A DNA stretch of 64,000 nt from Trichoplax sp. H2 (Eukaryota; Placozoa; Uniplacotomia; Trichoplacea), in NCBI GenBank assembly GCA_003344405.1, contig NOWV01000284.1, positions 1 through 64,000 of the forward strand, in the 5' to 3' direction. A program made the translations under genes and the position numbers. Below are positions 40,701 to 53,078 of the stretch, piece after piece (positions within the stretch are counted from its first letter, which is position 1; each line of letters opens with the position of its first letter). The notes under the pieces are model-generated. The model saw only the letters and a program-made list of their open reading frames with translations, was not told the DNA's origin and made no database searches.

Positions 40701-43700
40701 GGTAGGTTTAATCACTAGACAGAATTGAAAGCTATAACCATTACCTGCAGAATAGCTAAATACTGTTACAGCAAGAAATAGACTGTATTAACTATGAATA
40801 ATTAGTATGCAGTTCAATTGAAATCAATGTTTCAGAAATCACCATCAATAGCTATAAAGTATACTTATTTAATTCTCTACATTGGAAATTTGAAATTATC
40901 GTGAATGATAATAATTAATATGGAACAATATTCGGTTCTGGCACATCAGTAATCTACTTGGAAAACTGCAGGAAACGATGGGTTAACTAGAAATTAACTA
41001 CCGTAACTTTTGTCCGTAAAAAAGAAAAGAAATCATACCAGTTAAGTTTAATGTAAATAAAAAAGCAATAGATGAAAATTTGATGAAATAACTAACAGGC
41101 GAAATTGCTATAATTAGGGTTAGACAAACCTAGATATAAATTTACCTTAAGAATTGGTAAAGGTAAGAAAATTTCTGCTCTTTGATAATAGTTATTTTGA
41201 TCATCACAGCAACTTGTAAAATTGATCAATTGCTCAGAAAATCCAAGATTATGATCTAATTGGACAATAATGGGCTCTGAAGAACCGTGACAATCCGTAT
41301 ATAAGTGTATAGCAGGGCGTGTGCTATAATGCAATTCACAAGGGCATGTAGTAGGGAATTCGAAACCATTGGGTAAGATATCATAGCCAAGAAGTAAATT
41401 GATAAAACTGCTCTTTCCCGCACCGGATTCTCCTAACCATTGATGAAAATAATAAACAGTATTAGTAACAACTTTACTAGGAGACCTTTTTCAGCACATT
41501 CTTCTGTTTCAATACGATCTGAAACAATCTTAAATTACCTACTACTAGTAAGCGACATCGAGTATCCGCCAATTGAGTAGAAATGGTCTGTAGTTTATGA
41601 TCCACATTAAACATGGCTGCATGCCATTCTTCTCTCATTAGCTCGTCTGCCGATGCTACAATATCGTCATGGAAAGCATTGGTCAGTCTCATCAACTCTA
41701 TCTTATTTTCTTCGCATGCTTTTACTGATTGATTGATGACCGTGGAAAGCTAATCAAAAACGTAATAACAACGATAGCAAAATGTCAATAAGCTATGAGT
41801 TAATAAGTATATGTACAGTATAAGTAAGTAGGATTGAATTCAAACATTAAATTATGGAATGGATAAAATATATTACATCCTTTCTATTCGACCATCTAAT
41901 GTAAATAATAAAATAATTGAACTGGAACTTAGCGTATCAGTATTGATTCTATTCTTAATATGTAGTTTAAGTAGCAAAAATATTCAATTGTTAGCATGGT
42001 AGGATGGTTTAGTTATGATATATTCAGTGCATGGAAGGATCATATCTTTTCCTAGACTATATCTGCAAATGCTAGCGAAATGGACAAAGCTATTAGTAAT
42101 CATTCCTTTCCATCATTTAGAGAATAATAGTAGAAAAAAATTTGTTGGTTTAATGCTAGAATAAGAAGACCAGCAACAAATCTCTGCTAGCGGTAAATAG
42201 TATGAACAATTTTGCCTTTAACTTGTTTTTTTAACTAGCTCTCGAATACTTATGAATTCATCAGCGTAGCAGCATTAGTCTAAATAGTTCGGTAGTTGTT
42301 GTACTATATAGATTAATACTAAAATCATAACTGAATAATTTTACTGGAGTATGTATGGGCTAATTCGATTGAAACGAATTATTTATTGTTTAATCAGCAA
42401 ACCCTTTATCGATACATTGGATAGCTTAATAGGATAACTTTGTAAAACAACTGTAAATGTCAGTTATAAGCTATTTTCTCGAAGGCTTCTCCTAGCTATC
42501 AATGGTCATTGGTCTTGGTTTGAAACTTGAATCTTAAAGATCCCTTTGACTTGATCAATTTTGCCAAAGGTTGTTGAACTACAGACAATAACCAAGTAAT
42601 CAATGAAACTAGTAAATTCCGTTAACTTGTGCATGGGATAAATCGATGGAAAGGAATATTATTTTACGTTCTGTAGCAAGCTCTTTATTAATATATTGGA
42701 TAACCCTGATAGGACTCATTTTTGAAATAGCTAGAAATGACGACTATAGGATATTTTCTCTAAGGGTTTTCCTGGCCATCGATGGTCATTCGCCTTGATT
42801 AGAAACTTAAATCTTAAAAGATCCCTTTGATTGGCCATTTTTACGAGTGGTTGTTGGGCTACAGTCAATAGCCAAGTAATCAATGAAACTAACGTAGTAA
42901 ATTCTGCTATAGATCTACTTGATTGCAGCCAAGAAGTTAGCCTGTTAATTTAAGAAAATCCAAGTAGCTAAGTTCATTAGCTTGCTCTCTTTACTGAATC
43001 GGATGCTAGTAGCTGATAAAATAGACGTTTCTTCATTTGTAATTCCATTCAATAAGGAATGCTAAGATGATATTCAAACAGCAATCATGTGGTTTAATTT
43101 TGACTAGTCTAGATGGGAATGCAAATTATAGACACATAGGATGATACTGAATATTTTGCTTGTACCTCTTACCACAATCTACTACAAGTAATGCCGTTTT
43201 TCGAAATATAATTTGTTGATTTAAGCCGTAACCACAATTTTTTGTTAAAATCGATAGTATGTCAGGCTTTTCTTTGGTGTGTTCGGGCCCGCACTACAAT
43301 AGTTTTCTTCCTTCAAAGATGGTAGAAGATCGTTCCTTTTTCATGCAATTGATTTATACGGTGTTCTTAATTGCACTCATTATCGAAGTTGATTCATGTT
43401 ATTACAAATAATATAATTACCTTGAATTATTACCAGATTTTCTGGTAATTGTTGCGGTTGAAGTGGTGAAAAACTTTACTTTTACATTATTTTTTTTGTA
43501 CGGTATATCAAAATTTCTGCCTGACTTATTGATGTAAACATGTCATGTAACCATTATCGAAGTCCTCAAGAAGACTTTCTTTTAATGAATTAGATTATAC
43601 ATGGCCTTGTCTGTATAAATTATAATTGTAGATGTTCATGCTCTACTTGTTCTTGGATAAAAAATTACCGATATAATTTTTCAAGCTGAGTATCAATTGA

Positions 43701-44446
43701 GGTTGAAAAAAGGAAAAATGATATTTGCAATCTTATGCTATATCCACTATTTCTAGTAAACTTGATCGGCTTGAACAAGCTAATGCAATCATTTTTTCTC
43801 ATTTAAATTCTTATTTATAGACTATAAAAAAACTTTTCTCGACCATGGAATGCATCTTAAGTGGCGGATAGATCAGTGGCGACTATAAATGCTACTACCT
43901 GATCTTGCAAAATAACCAATTATCTGTAAATTATATCTTTTCGAGTTTATGTATTGGTTGAAAATCAAAAGCTGAAAGCTTTATCTCAAATTGCTTTACA
44001 AAATGAATTTATACTCGTCTATGGTAGCCTTAGATTGTGAATGTTAGTAGACGTTGTTTGTAGAATAATGAACTACTAGTATATTAGTTCAAAGTTTATC
44101 GATTGATTTACGGTTAAAGTCTGAATACTAGGAAATTAGTTTAACTCCATTTTAAAGTTTGCCTTGCAATAGGGAATAAGTAAACTAATCTATAAAATCA
44201 CATTTTATAGTACAACTCAAATCAATGGAAGAGTTAACGCAATGGTTGGGTTACCTGGCTATTCTTGCGTCTTTCACCGTTAATACATAATTTTAAAATA
44301 TCTTTAACATCGTCTAATGTCATAGCCATGTTGCCAATATCACTTTTACGCGCTTTAAGTAACTTCATAGCTATTTCAAAATCTTCAATTTGGTCAATCT
44401 GATCTTCAGTTAAACCAGAACCTAAAGTAAAAGTTGTTTCTCCCAT
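34762..44446 (-). CDS. DSTYK-like paralogue C: intact GTPase, pseudokinase; 8 exons
   Basis: Exons in coding order: 44446-44255, 41749-41539, 41432-41146, 39904-39764, 39248-38926, 38562-37369, 36665-36386, 35178-34762; 1014 codons plus stop. The GTPase is complete: P-loop GESGAGKSSF (135-144), FPTT as a candidate switch I, IIDTPG (235-240), THKD (305-308, an NKxD variant). The stalk (386-740) contains a hydrophobic stretch WVPAGLLAAVIALPVMGFKF (about 578-597) that may enter a membrane, as in some dynamin-like proteins. The kinase half looks dead: no Gly loop, ITLNIT with Asn for the VAIK Lys, YKNLNLDT (867-874) for HRDLKxxN, EFG (887-889) for DFG; APE and the C-lobe remain. I infer a membrane-associated GTPase with a scaffold-like pseudokinase. 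The first exon (64 residues) is acidic and helical like that of gene B. Confidence 0.88.
35300..35665. repeat. Tandem duplication, 2 x about 170 bp, in gene C intron 7
   Basis: Both copies contain 'ttattacc.t.aattca.gaatt.agtaat', 'atcttgagaatgaaa' (near 35442 and 35608) and 'aaat.gaaattaa'. They are diverged and joined head to tail. Confidence 0.75.
35975..36137. repeat. Short direct repeat TATCCGGTTTATCTTAGC
   Basis: The 18-base word tatccggtttatcttagc occurs twice about 140 bp apart in gene C intron 7 (near 35980 and 36117), each time within a more weakly similar context. Confidence 0.7.
37929..37991 (-). other. Hydrophobic, possibly membrane-inserting segment of paralogue C
   Basis: This stretch of exon 6 encodes about 20 largely apolar residues (IWVPAGLLAAVIALPVMGFK) flanked on the far side by the basic run ERRKKHKYNKDK. 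Paralogue A keeps the preceding ISPLWVP but then turns polar, and paralogue B has no equivalent. A single helical membrane insertion or hairpin is an inference from composition. Confidence 0.5.
40480..41040. repeat. Diverged duplication, 2 x about 320 bp, in gene C intron 3
   Basis: Shared words in both copies: 'tttgaaattat.gtgaatg' (near 40568 and 40890), 'ggaaa.aacg/atgg.ttaactagaa.ta' and 'actttt.tccataaa'-like. The first copy starts near 40480, the second near 40840. Confidence 0.65.
42330..42905. repeat. Tandem duplication, 2 x about 285 bp, in gene C intron 1
   Basis: Copy 1 (about 42330-42620) and copy 2 (about 42621-42905) share 'gatacattggata', 'tattttctc.aaggcttctcct.gc.atc.atggtcatt', 'gatccctttga' and 'ccaagtaatcaatgaaact' in the same order. 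Similarity is strong in the second half of the unit. Confidence 0.85.
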
Positions 44447-47400
44447 TGTATATTATATACTGGTATATACAGGTTCGTCTATCTAGAGATGGTGTATCCT
44501 TATCATGTGGAGTATGTGTGCCTTGGATTGAAATTTTGAAAAAAGAACAAAGTTTGATTGTCTAAGATGTGTTTAATGTTCATAGACAAGAAAGAAGTCT
44601 TTCTAACAATACATCTAATTGATAGTTAATTTTTGGTGAATTAACGTCGTCTAGTCTACATCAACTTACTGAATGATAGAATAGCGGTGAATTCAATCAA
44701 AATGGTAATAATATCCTGTTGTGATGGTTATGGATGAAATAGATCAGCTTACTCGAAGATGGAAAAAACTAATGGCCTTATATGTCGACGCATTATTCAT
44801 TGATTTTGCAATTCCGGCATAATCTATCCAACAGCGAAGATTAATAAACAGCTCGTTTAATATCAAGCATAGCTTTGTATTCTAGGATTATGGCACATTT
44901 GAAGTTGTTTAATATTCAATATTTCTCTATCAACAAGAAAGGGCATTTTATTGTCGAACTTTGTTTATGATGTCATCATTGGCAGTATGGGGCACATTAA
45001 CATATTGCTACTAAATACTCAGATTCGAGGGGTATCGAATAAGCCCTCTTCAGCAGTAGCTAATGGAAGCGTTTACTTATCCCAATTGCTATACTATCCA
45101 ATACGAATAATGTTAATAATCATTATAAGACCACTTTGAGTTGTTTATAGTAGTACACTTTTTTTACCTCTTCAGTCAGATATATTTTAGAAGGGCATTT
45201 TTTAGTCAATTCTTGTATGAATCAATCGATCATTCATGGTCGATACTTAAAATAGATGTTATTTAGAGCAACACTTGCAAGTAATTATCACATAGCTTTG
45301 ATCCAACAAAGGAGTAGTTCTACCTAATTGGTATCCACTTAGGAGGTTAGCGATTGATGCAGAATCATCTCTGCGCTAGAATTAGAGCAGCTCGAATGAT
45401 TGTATTTTATATGGTATCTTATGCTTTATAGCTTTAATTTTTATATATAATTATGGAAATAATTCATTCTTGGCAGCAAATAGGCAAAGGGCAATTAAAG
45501 TCAAATAGACTGTATAGCATATTCTAAATCTTTTTTTGCCTAAAAAGTAGTTGTATTGCTCGAATCAGCTCAAAAGAATTTGCATACTGTCGTCATACTT
45601 TTTTTTATGCTTTTACATGGCTCACAAACCAAACCTGACCATTTAGTTTCTGTCTGTTGCAGTCCATGCAAAAGCGTACGTAGTCTACGTAAAAGTATTG
45701 TGTGTTTTAGGAATATATTGATTATGTAATTATTAATACAAAAATATGGCATGATCGATTAATTTATAAATAAATATCGACATTCTTCTTATTAAGTGGA
45801 ATAGTTAGCAGTGATATTATAGGCTTCTCTAAATTGCAATGATGGATCTTATTAGGACATTTCAACACGATAATATGGAATATGGAGACTAGATCAAAGT
45901 GCAAAATAGATTCGCATCATTCGAATTTACTAACTTACAACGAACAGCGATCAAGTTTCATATTGCTGTAGCTATCTCACTTTGATAGAAAAGAAAACAG
46001 GTGTTAACCATTACAGTTTTAAAACAGAGAGCTATTTTCGTCGACCTGCCTATTTAAATTGGCCGATTGAAAATGAGTTTGTTCTTACTTGTGTATTGAC
46101 GAGAGCAATCTTTGAACTCGATCGTATGGATAAAGAAACTTAGTATATCGCGTTAAAGTTAGAAAAATTTTTGTAACAAATTACTAGTAGCTTATTTTAA
46201 ATTAATCCTCTAGAGATACCTGATATTATCGCCATATCAAGTAGCTTAATATAGAACTTGAGGTGTGATTTACAATGATCTAAGGGAGGATAGGATAGTT
46301 TCTGATTACTGATTGTGTTATATCTTCAATTGTGCTTGATTAAGTCGTAAAGGCACCAACGAAAATTTTTATTACATGTTATTTAAAGAGTACTCAGTAG
46401 TAAATGAATGATTAGCAGACTTGTAAATAAATGGAAAACATGCATTCATAGCAAATATAGAGATTATTGTGTAGGAATTAGGCCATTTTAATAGTTTATT
46501 ATACTACAAAGTTCGAAGATAAAATTGGTGAAAGATTTGAATCCAGTTTAGTAGTTAAGGATTAGATACGACTTAGTTATTTGGAAATGAATATACACAA
46601 TCTTATATTAGTCTTGATTGCTTATACCTTGAGGTAGATACTGCTAAAGCAATAATTAAAAATGACAGGAGTGAAAGAAAGAAAAAAACAGATTAAACTA
46701 GTACCGTGGCGACGATATATTCTATAATCATGTATAAATGAGGTTTTATCGGTTTTGCTCTCTCTATCTGCTGCTGTCTCGGAATTCACAATGATTAGGC
46801 TATATACTAACGCTATTCACGAAGATGGCATGAAATAAAAAGACTTAATTTGGCTAATATATAATAAACTCTGGAGTTGTCATTGAGCAGTTTGAAATCT
46901 AGAAACTAATGAAATACTTGAAAATGTTAATTGCTATTACTAGGAAGATCCTCAGCAGTTTCTACACAAGGTATAAATTACCCTATATCGACATCTACAT
47001 AGCAAATGATAGAATCCTAATCGCAACGAAGAAAGTTCAAAATTAGCAGCTGTCTACCCTAAAGTTTAAGCCTAAACTATTCAACATCAATACCAAAAAT
47101 GTTAACTTACATCTTGGCACGGTTGAAAGAGACAAAGCAGTGCACGTCTATTATAGGATTAATCAATAATGAATAAACAACATCAAACTCTAAATTCAAG
47201 ATATAAAAATATCGCATCAATAAGCATGAAGGTGCTGTAGGGCATTTTTGCTCGTTATATTCATTTATCTATAGTAATATCGATCAATTTTTCTCGTTGA
47301 TTTAGTCCAATGGAATGTTATAACATCATGTAGCGTATTGTAGTTTTGTTACTATCAGTTTGTTGCTATTTCAGTACGTTACTTCGAGTAAAATAGAGTG

Positions 47401-47519
47401 GATCAATATCACTGGGAAATCCTTTTCCATATCTATAATATCATTTATGAGTTGTTACTGAAGTCATTTTAGTTCAAGGCCTATCTTGTCATCACCTAGT
47501 TGTGACATATTTAGAGAGC

Positions 47520-48045
47520 TCCGGAGTCCAACGCGGCATGACGCTTGTTGTACCGATCTCAGTATAAGTAAGACTAAGCTTGATTGCCGGTTATTTTGCT
47601 GCATGTTTTACAGTTGCACTTCGTTTTAGAACATATTAGATGCATGCTAGGATTTGAATCTATCAAACATATTTTTCGACTTCAAAGTTATTTTACTGTA
47701 CTGTATATCGACGTGGCGCTTGTTATATCGATAAGAGTATTAGTAAGACTAGGCTTCATTGCCGGTTATTTGCTCTACGTTTTACGCAAACACCTCGTAT
47801 GATAAGTCTTAAACCTGACATACTTGTGTTTATTTCTCGATTCCAAAGTTACTTTACAGTACATCGACATGACCTTGTTATATCGGTGCGAGTATTAGTA
47901 AGACAGGGCTTGATTGCTGGTTATTTACTCCATGTCTTACGGATGATATTCTTCTTTTTATTACCTAGTACTACGTACGCGTATATGCTAGGATTTAAAC
48001 CGGGTATACTTATTTTTTGACTCCAAAGTTACTTTAACCTGTATT
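47520..48045. repeat. Tandem array, about 3 copies of 155-175 bp
   Basis: The words 'gtatta/aagtaagact.g.cttgattgccggttatt' occur near 47566, 47737 and 47892, and 'ccaaagttactttac' near 47691, 47842 and 48022. Each unit also has 'ttgttatatcg'. The unit is moderately diverged. Confidence 0.85.
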
Positions 48046-48799
48046 TGTTGACAATTAGAAGTTGGATGACATTTAAAAATATCTCACTTGGTGGTTGTGT
48101 ACAAAGTTATTCAAACGATGCTTTATGCCAATATATAGAAGGGATAAGTTTTATTTTATTATCATTGCATGGTAGTCACTCTGAAGCCCCCCTACCATTA
48201 GAACTTGATGAAAATATTTACTAGACTATAGCATTCGCTGTGATATTCACGTGTAAAAATTGCTCTCTTCACACTTAATCCGAACCATCTAAGGATATAT
48301 TCAATTGGTAATGAATTAATTCAGATATTTCGAGGTCGTTGGATGACCAAAATGATCTTAAATGCGGTGCAGTGATATTGAGTTTAACTGATTAGGAGAG
48401 TACTTTTACTTTACTTGCTGTGAATTTAAGTCATATACCGTGCAATCTAGTACGCATAGAGTACATTGCTACTTAACCAATTCTTGGAGTACTTTGCTAA
48501 AACTGTCCATGGATACATGGTATATCCCTCACTCATTTTTAGTAGCCAGTGGTTCAGGTTTCGGTCACGGTAAATTTTTAGGAGTGGTACACTCCAACTT
48601 TTACATAAGAGAGAGTTTTTTGTACCAGATTGGTTGTGAGAATTTCATACTTGATAAAACACTTGTGCACAGACTTGTGCACACATAAAAAGAGTCTTCA
48701 AGCTGATATTATTGAAAAATATTTATCCAACGATAGTGAATAAACACTTTACATTCCTGTTGATCGGATGTTTAATGAACTTGTGAGTCATTTTGGGGT

Positions 48800-50020
48800 C
48801 GAGATCAGTTAGAAGTTGTCCTTATATAGCGGGAATATACATTATAATTGATTATTCGATACTTGCCTATCGATATTATTGGCAGGAGATTGGAGGTATT
48901 TTTTTTGCGTCTTTCGACAGTAGACAATTAAGAAAAGCAGAAGTACGAGTACACTGGTATGCGTTTTATGCGATCAGCATAAAAACTTACTGTACTTATA
49001 CTCTATGTCACTATAGGATTTTCCACCATTTTCTAGCTAGATATATGAGATCAGCTAGTCAAGATTGTCAATACACTGGCCTGCTTCTTATTTAAGCTTG
49101 TAGATTAGGATACAATAATGCCGGTATGGAATGGCAATCCAGATTGCGCTACACTTTACTAGGATTCTTTCGATATCTTACTGAGTTTACGTCAGGTAGA
49201 TATTTCGTCTTAGTAATAATGCATGATTTATTATTAGATCGTGATCGGAAGGAGTATTTTTCTATATCCGTTGACAGCAGATGATTCAAGAAAGCTCAGA
49301 CACATCTATTATGCAAATTGAATAAAAGTATAGTATAATAAAATAATATACTCTGTACTCTCAGTAGCAATCGAATTTTTCGTATGCATGATCGGCTAGT
49401 CAAGGTTGCATCAGTAATAGTAAGGTGTACTTTATTGAGGTTTGCTGAATGGTATATAAAGTAGATATTAAATAGCACTCCAGCTTACACTATTATGCGC
49501 GTATGGTGTACTTTATTTGGAGTCTTTCGATTGAATGATCTTAATGAGGATTAGTTAGATTATGGACTACTAAAAATACCAGTGCATCGTTAGATACTAT
49601 TCTTAGTCAAAACTAATTCTTTATTGGACCATAATGGAGAGGAGATACGTGTATTTAAAAAATAATCCTTTGACAATAGATGATTCAAGAAAGCATAGGT
49701 ACACCTATTTTGCGAAAGTATTGCATAAGTAGAGCATAATACTGTATTCTATATAGCTATGAAAATTTCGTATGGTTGGATATGGTATTCGGTTTATAAT
49801 AAGGTTGTTGTCATCGACATCGATGGTGGCATGCATTTTATTAAGGTTTGCTGAATTGAATAATGTAGGTATGTGAGCTTGCATGGATAGCCGATGTATA
49901 CATTCTACTGCAATTGATGGGCACCAACTAGGGGTCTTTCGATTGGATGATATACGAATACTCATAGAATGATATGGAATGGACAGTTGGATACATTTCA
50001 TTTGCATATTTTGCTTGCAA
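48800..50020. repeat. Tandem array, about 3 copies of 360-400 bp
   Basis: Copies are marked by 'gacag.agatgattcaagaaagc' near 49271 and 49671, with a weaker match ('gacagtagacaattaagaaaagc') near 48915. Further along each copy come 'cggctagtcaaggttg'-like sequence, a 'tttat.gaggtttgctgaat' word in copies 2 and 3, and 'gtctttcgattg.atgat'. Copies 2 and 3 are closest to each other. Confidence 0.75.
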
Positions 50021-50735
50021 TTTTACTTCAAGAAGGAATCGGCTCTGCAGACGAGTCCAATGAGTTGCACGCACCAGGCTGTAATGCGTGAAAAGAAAAT
50101 TTTTCTTGCCGTAGGCGATCAATGAAACAGCAATTGGTGTCCATTGATTCATCTAGTTAGAGCAATATTGATTGTATTTTACATTGATGACACAAAGTGA
50201 TCTATCCATCGAGGTAATGGAAAGTTTTTTCTACCTCCATGCATCCATCATAGAATACCTACTTCACCGTAACAAGGACTCGAAAGAGAAAATGCTGTCA
50301 TGAATGAAACCATCTGTCTATCCGTAGCTTCCATGCACCGTGTACCGGATTCACTAGCTGCAGCTATCTCAGAGTCAGGGACTGCTATAATAACTAGTAT
50401 ACTAATAGTGTAAGACCGATACACTACACTGTCGACCGCTTACAGTATGTTGCCGATCCCTTCAGTTAAGACCAGGGGTCTGAAATGGTCCCTATGGAGA
50501 TTGGGCACTGGGCCGGCACGAGTTATTTGGTGAGCAACTTGAACTACTTTAAAAGTAAAATTTTCTTAGTTAGGTAACGAGATCGCGATAATTACTACTT
50601 TAGTATGGCTCAGGATTGATAGACAATGCTATCGTTTACTGTGGTAGAACATGGTAATAGCCTTTGTTATGCTTTTACTATAGGTAAAAACAATAATTGT
50701 AATCGAAGTGAAAGAATAAAGCTGATTAGAAGGTA

Positions 50736-51671
50736 ATGGAATCTGATAGCAAGTTAACCTCGGAGGAATCGGAAATTTCGTTGCCATCTTCCATCATCGA
50801 TGATGGTTGTTGTGTTGCTCCATTTTATACGCAAAATGATTCATTGAACGATGATGCAACGTGTTGGAAGAATGAAGAAAACGATAATATTAATAATGAT
50901 CATTCGCCTACTTACATCACTTGCCCTACTGGCTTGAATGACCAAGATAGTATCAATCGCAATCTAACAACTCATCATACGGATGATGATGGAGATAATT
51001 TGCATGATCGCTTGACCAATTTAATGCAAAAATTGGATACCACCCAATCATCAGTGGCAGTAAAAACTGTTGATAAATTATTAACTACGGCAATCAATCG
51101 TTATAGCGATGATCAATATCGTTGTAGAGCGTTCCAAATTGCTCGATGTATACTACAACAGTATGGAATGGAACCATTTCAATCTTTGCAAACAGATGTA
51201 AGTCTCATCTAATAGTATTTTGTAACCTTTTCTGCATCGACTGCAATATCATTTTTATACTTCTAGAAGTATTCGAGATTGTCTCTATGATATTCCTTCT
51301 AATTCACATAAAATCCATTGCATTAGCTGATAGATGATCATTTCGTGTAATTTGGATAGTGCTACGAAATGAAAACATGCTCGTTCTAGCTGAAAATTTC
51401 ACAGCATAGCAGTGACTATTTTACTCTTTAATTCTAATTTCACATGCTTTATCCTGCAGTATACTGGTGCTTTAGCTTTAGGCCATGCAGTAGTAAAGAT
51501 TCATAATGGCCCGCTACTTATAACATTGCACAAGTTTATCGATACTAAGATGTAATCTGAGAATTTTATATCTTCTTCTAGTCATTAAAATACCCGGGAT
51601 TAACTCAAGATGTTCTAGATTATCTTAATGAAGTTCAGTTATCAACAATGGATGAAATAGCTACATCTTAG
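50736..51671 (+). CDS. Unrecognised small gene, probably 2 exons
   Basis: The likely model is 50736-51197 plus 51582-51671, giving 183 codons and TAG. An in-frame TAG lies just upstream of the ATG, and the donor is a good gtaagt after GAT. Residues 1-100 are acidic, Asn/Asp/Ser-rich and probably disordered. Residues 105-154 look helical and ordered (SVAVKTVDKLLTTAINRYSD, then RAFQIARCILQQYG). The second exon adds KYPGLTQDVLDYLNEV. An alternative second exon starting at 51463 (YTGALALGHAVVKIHNGPLL) would also continue in frame and give a different C-terminus. I do not recognise the family; a PUB-like or other helical domain is only a guess. The gene is convergent with Atos. Codon use looks ordinary for the window. 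Confidence 0.5.
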
Positions 51672-53078
51672 TCCAAGACCATAGCTTCTATTATTGCAAA
51701 CGGGCCAATTATTCTATAATATGCAAAGTAGGCTTGTCTTGTGATGACAGTTGCTATCTAGTGCTTATCGGTATCAAATTAGCCAGCCAAATCGATCATT
51801 TGTGATCTTCTGCAAATTTTGTAAATATTTGAAACAAGAATTCGTTGAAAACAGATTTTACTTAAAGGACTGTCTTTCTGTACGCTACGAAAGCTATTTT
51901 GGTAGTAATGCACTTATACTAAGATGTTTTAAATTAAGCGATTTTTGTCATAAAGTCACTGGAGGGTACATTATTCGTGGTATTATTTACTGTAGTTCAG
52001 CATAATTGGTATGCCTTATTGATTGCAATCAAATATGTGTGCCGTGTAGGTTATTCATATTTCCAGTTCTCGTGATATACAGTATATGACTTGAAGACGT
52101 TAATTACTAATAGTGTTAAACGTTCTAACAACATACTTGCAAGAATACATATTACATAATTCTTTGTGTGATACTGTACATAGTATTTATTGTCATCGTC
52201 ATAAATTTTGTACATATATTCGCTGACGTTAGTGTACATATAAATATATAGTACATATGCATCGTATAATTAATTACCCTATAAAGTTGGCCACTTCGGA
52301 GGTTTGCAGTACAGGTGGATGACATCGTTCAGGCTACTGTGACCGATAGCAATATTCTATTCATAATATAATTACATGTTGAATTTTTCCCAATCATTTT
52401 CTTGATCAATTATAATTATTGGTATTACTATTAATAAGTTTTTTAAATAGAAATTATAAAGTCCCGCAGAGAAATCAATGTTAACCTAATGAGATATATA
52501 AATTATAATCACGTTACGATATCAGTCATATGTATATGTTAATTTTCACTCTTTGCTACTTAATCTTTTCCATAATATCACGCCGTCAGCTTAAAAGTGA
52601 AATTAAAATAACTAAATTTACTTTAAATTATTTTCCATATTGAGGTATTGAATTGCGCACCTCATAAACTGATGCCAAAATCTTTATAAACTACAACATT
52701 TGAAAACAATACATTGTAGGTGCCTTAATTCAACTAAAATGCAGTAGGATATGGATTAAGGCATCGGCACGAAAACTTCTTTTTAAAGACTTGGTATTGT
52801 TCGAGATACTTTGCATTGTACAAGTAGTATTAATATTCAAAAATAAATCGACACTCATTGCAATGGTAGATTAAAAAATAGCAATGTACTGTTTGTAATT
52901 TTATCCATATAATAGTAGCATTATCAAATGGAAAGTCTCTGTAAACAACTATCTTAAGAATAACGATCTGAAATTATGATCCAAGTGAAATGCAGTCCCA
53001 AAATTACTTCAAAACTTTGCTGTACGTAGTAGATTAAAGTAGCTAAAAAGTAATTCAATATCGAATCAACGATAAAAT
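51672..53078. other. Intergenic, convergent 3' ends of the small gene and Atos
   Basis: An AT-rich 1.4-kb gap that should contain two 3' UTRs. No RNA gene, repeat or exon was recognised. An 84-codon open frame near 51751 on the + strand begins at TTG and has no visible domain. Confidence 0.6.

Larger units (their letters stand above)
44447..50735. other. Gene-poor interval with tandem arrays
   Basis: I find no supported exon in this 6.3 kb. The left half (44447-47500) is AT-rich DNA with no recognised feature; the gene C promoter should be at its left edge. The right half contains two tandem arrays, 47520-48045 and about 48800-50020, listed separately. Open frames of 60-100 codons occur within those arrays on both strands but change between copies, which argues against coding. 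Confidence 0.6.

Noticed and set aside
18681-44446. Three simple receptor-type kinases
   Set aside because: No signal peptide or extracellular domain is present, and the N-terminal thirds align with a dynamin-like GTPase fold whose P-loop and DTPG are explicit in paralogue C.
48793-50152. Several 60-100 codon frames on both strands
   Set aside because: They fall within the 360-400 bp tandem array and are not conserved between its copies.
51751-52005. 84-codon + strand open frame after the small gene
   Set aside because: Starts with TTG and lies after the stop of the small gene; no domain and no phase-compatible acceptor that I could justify.
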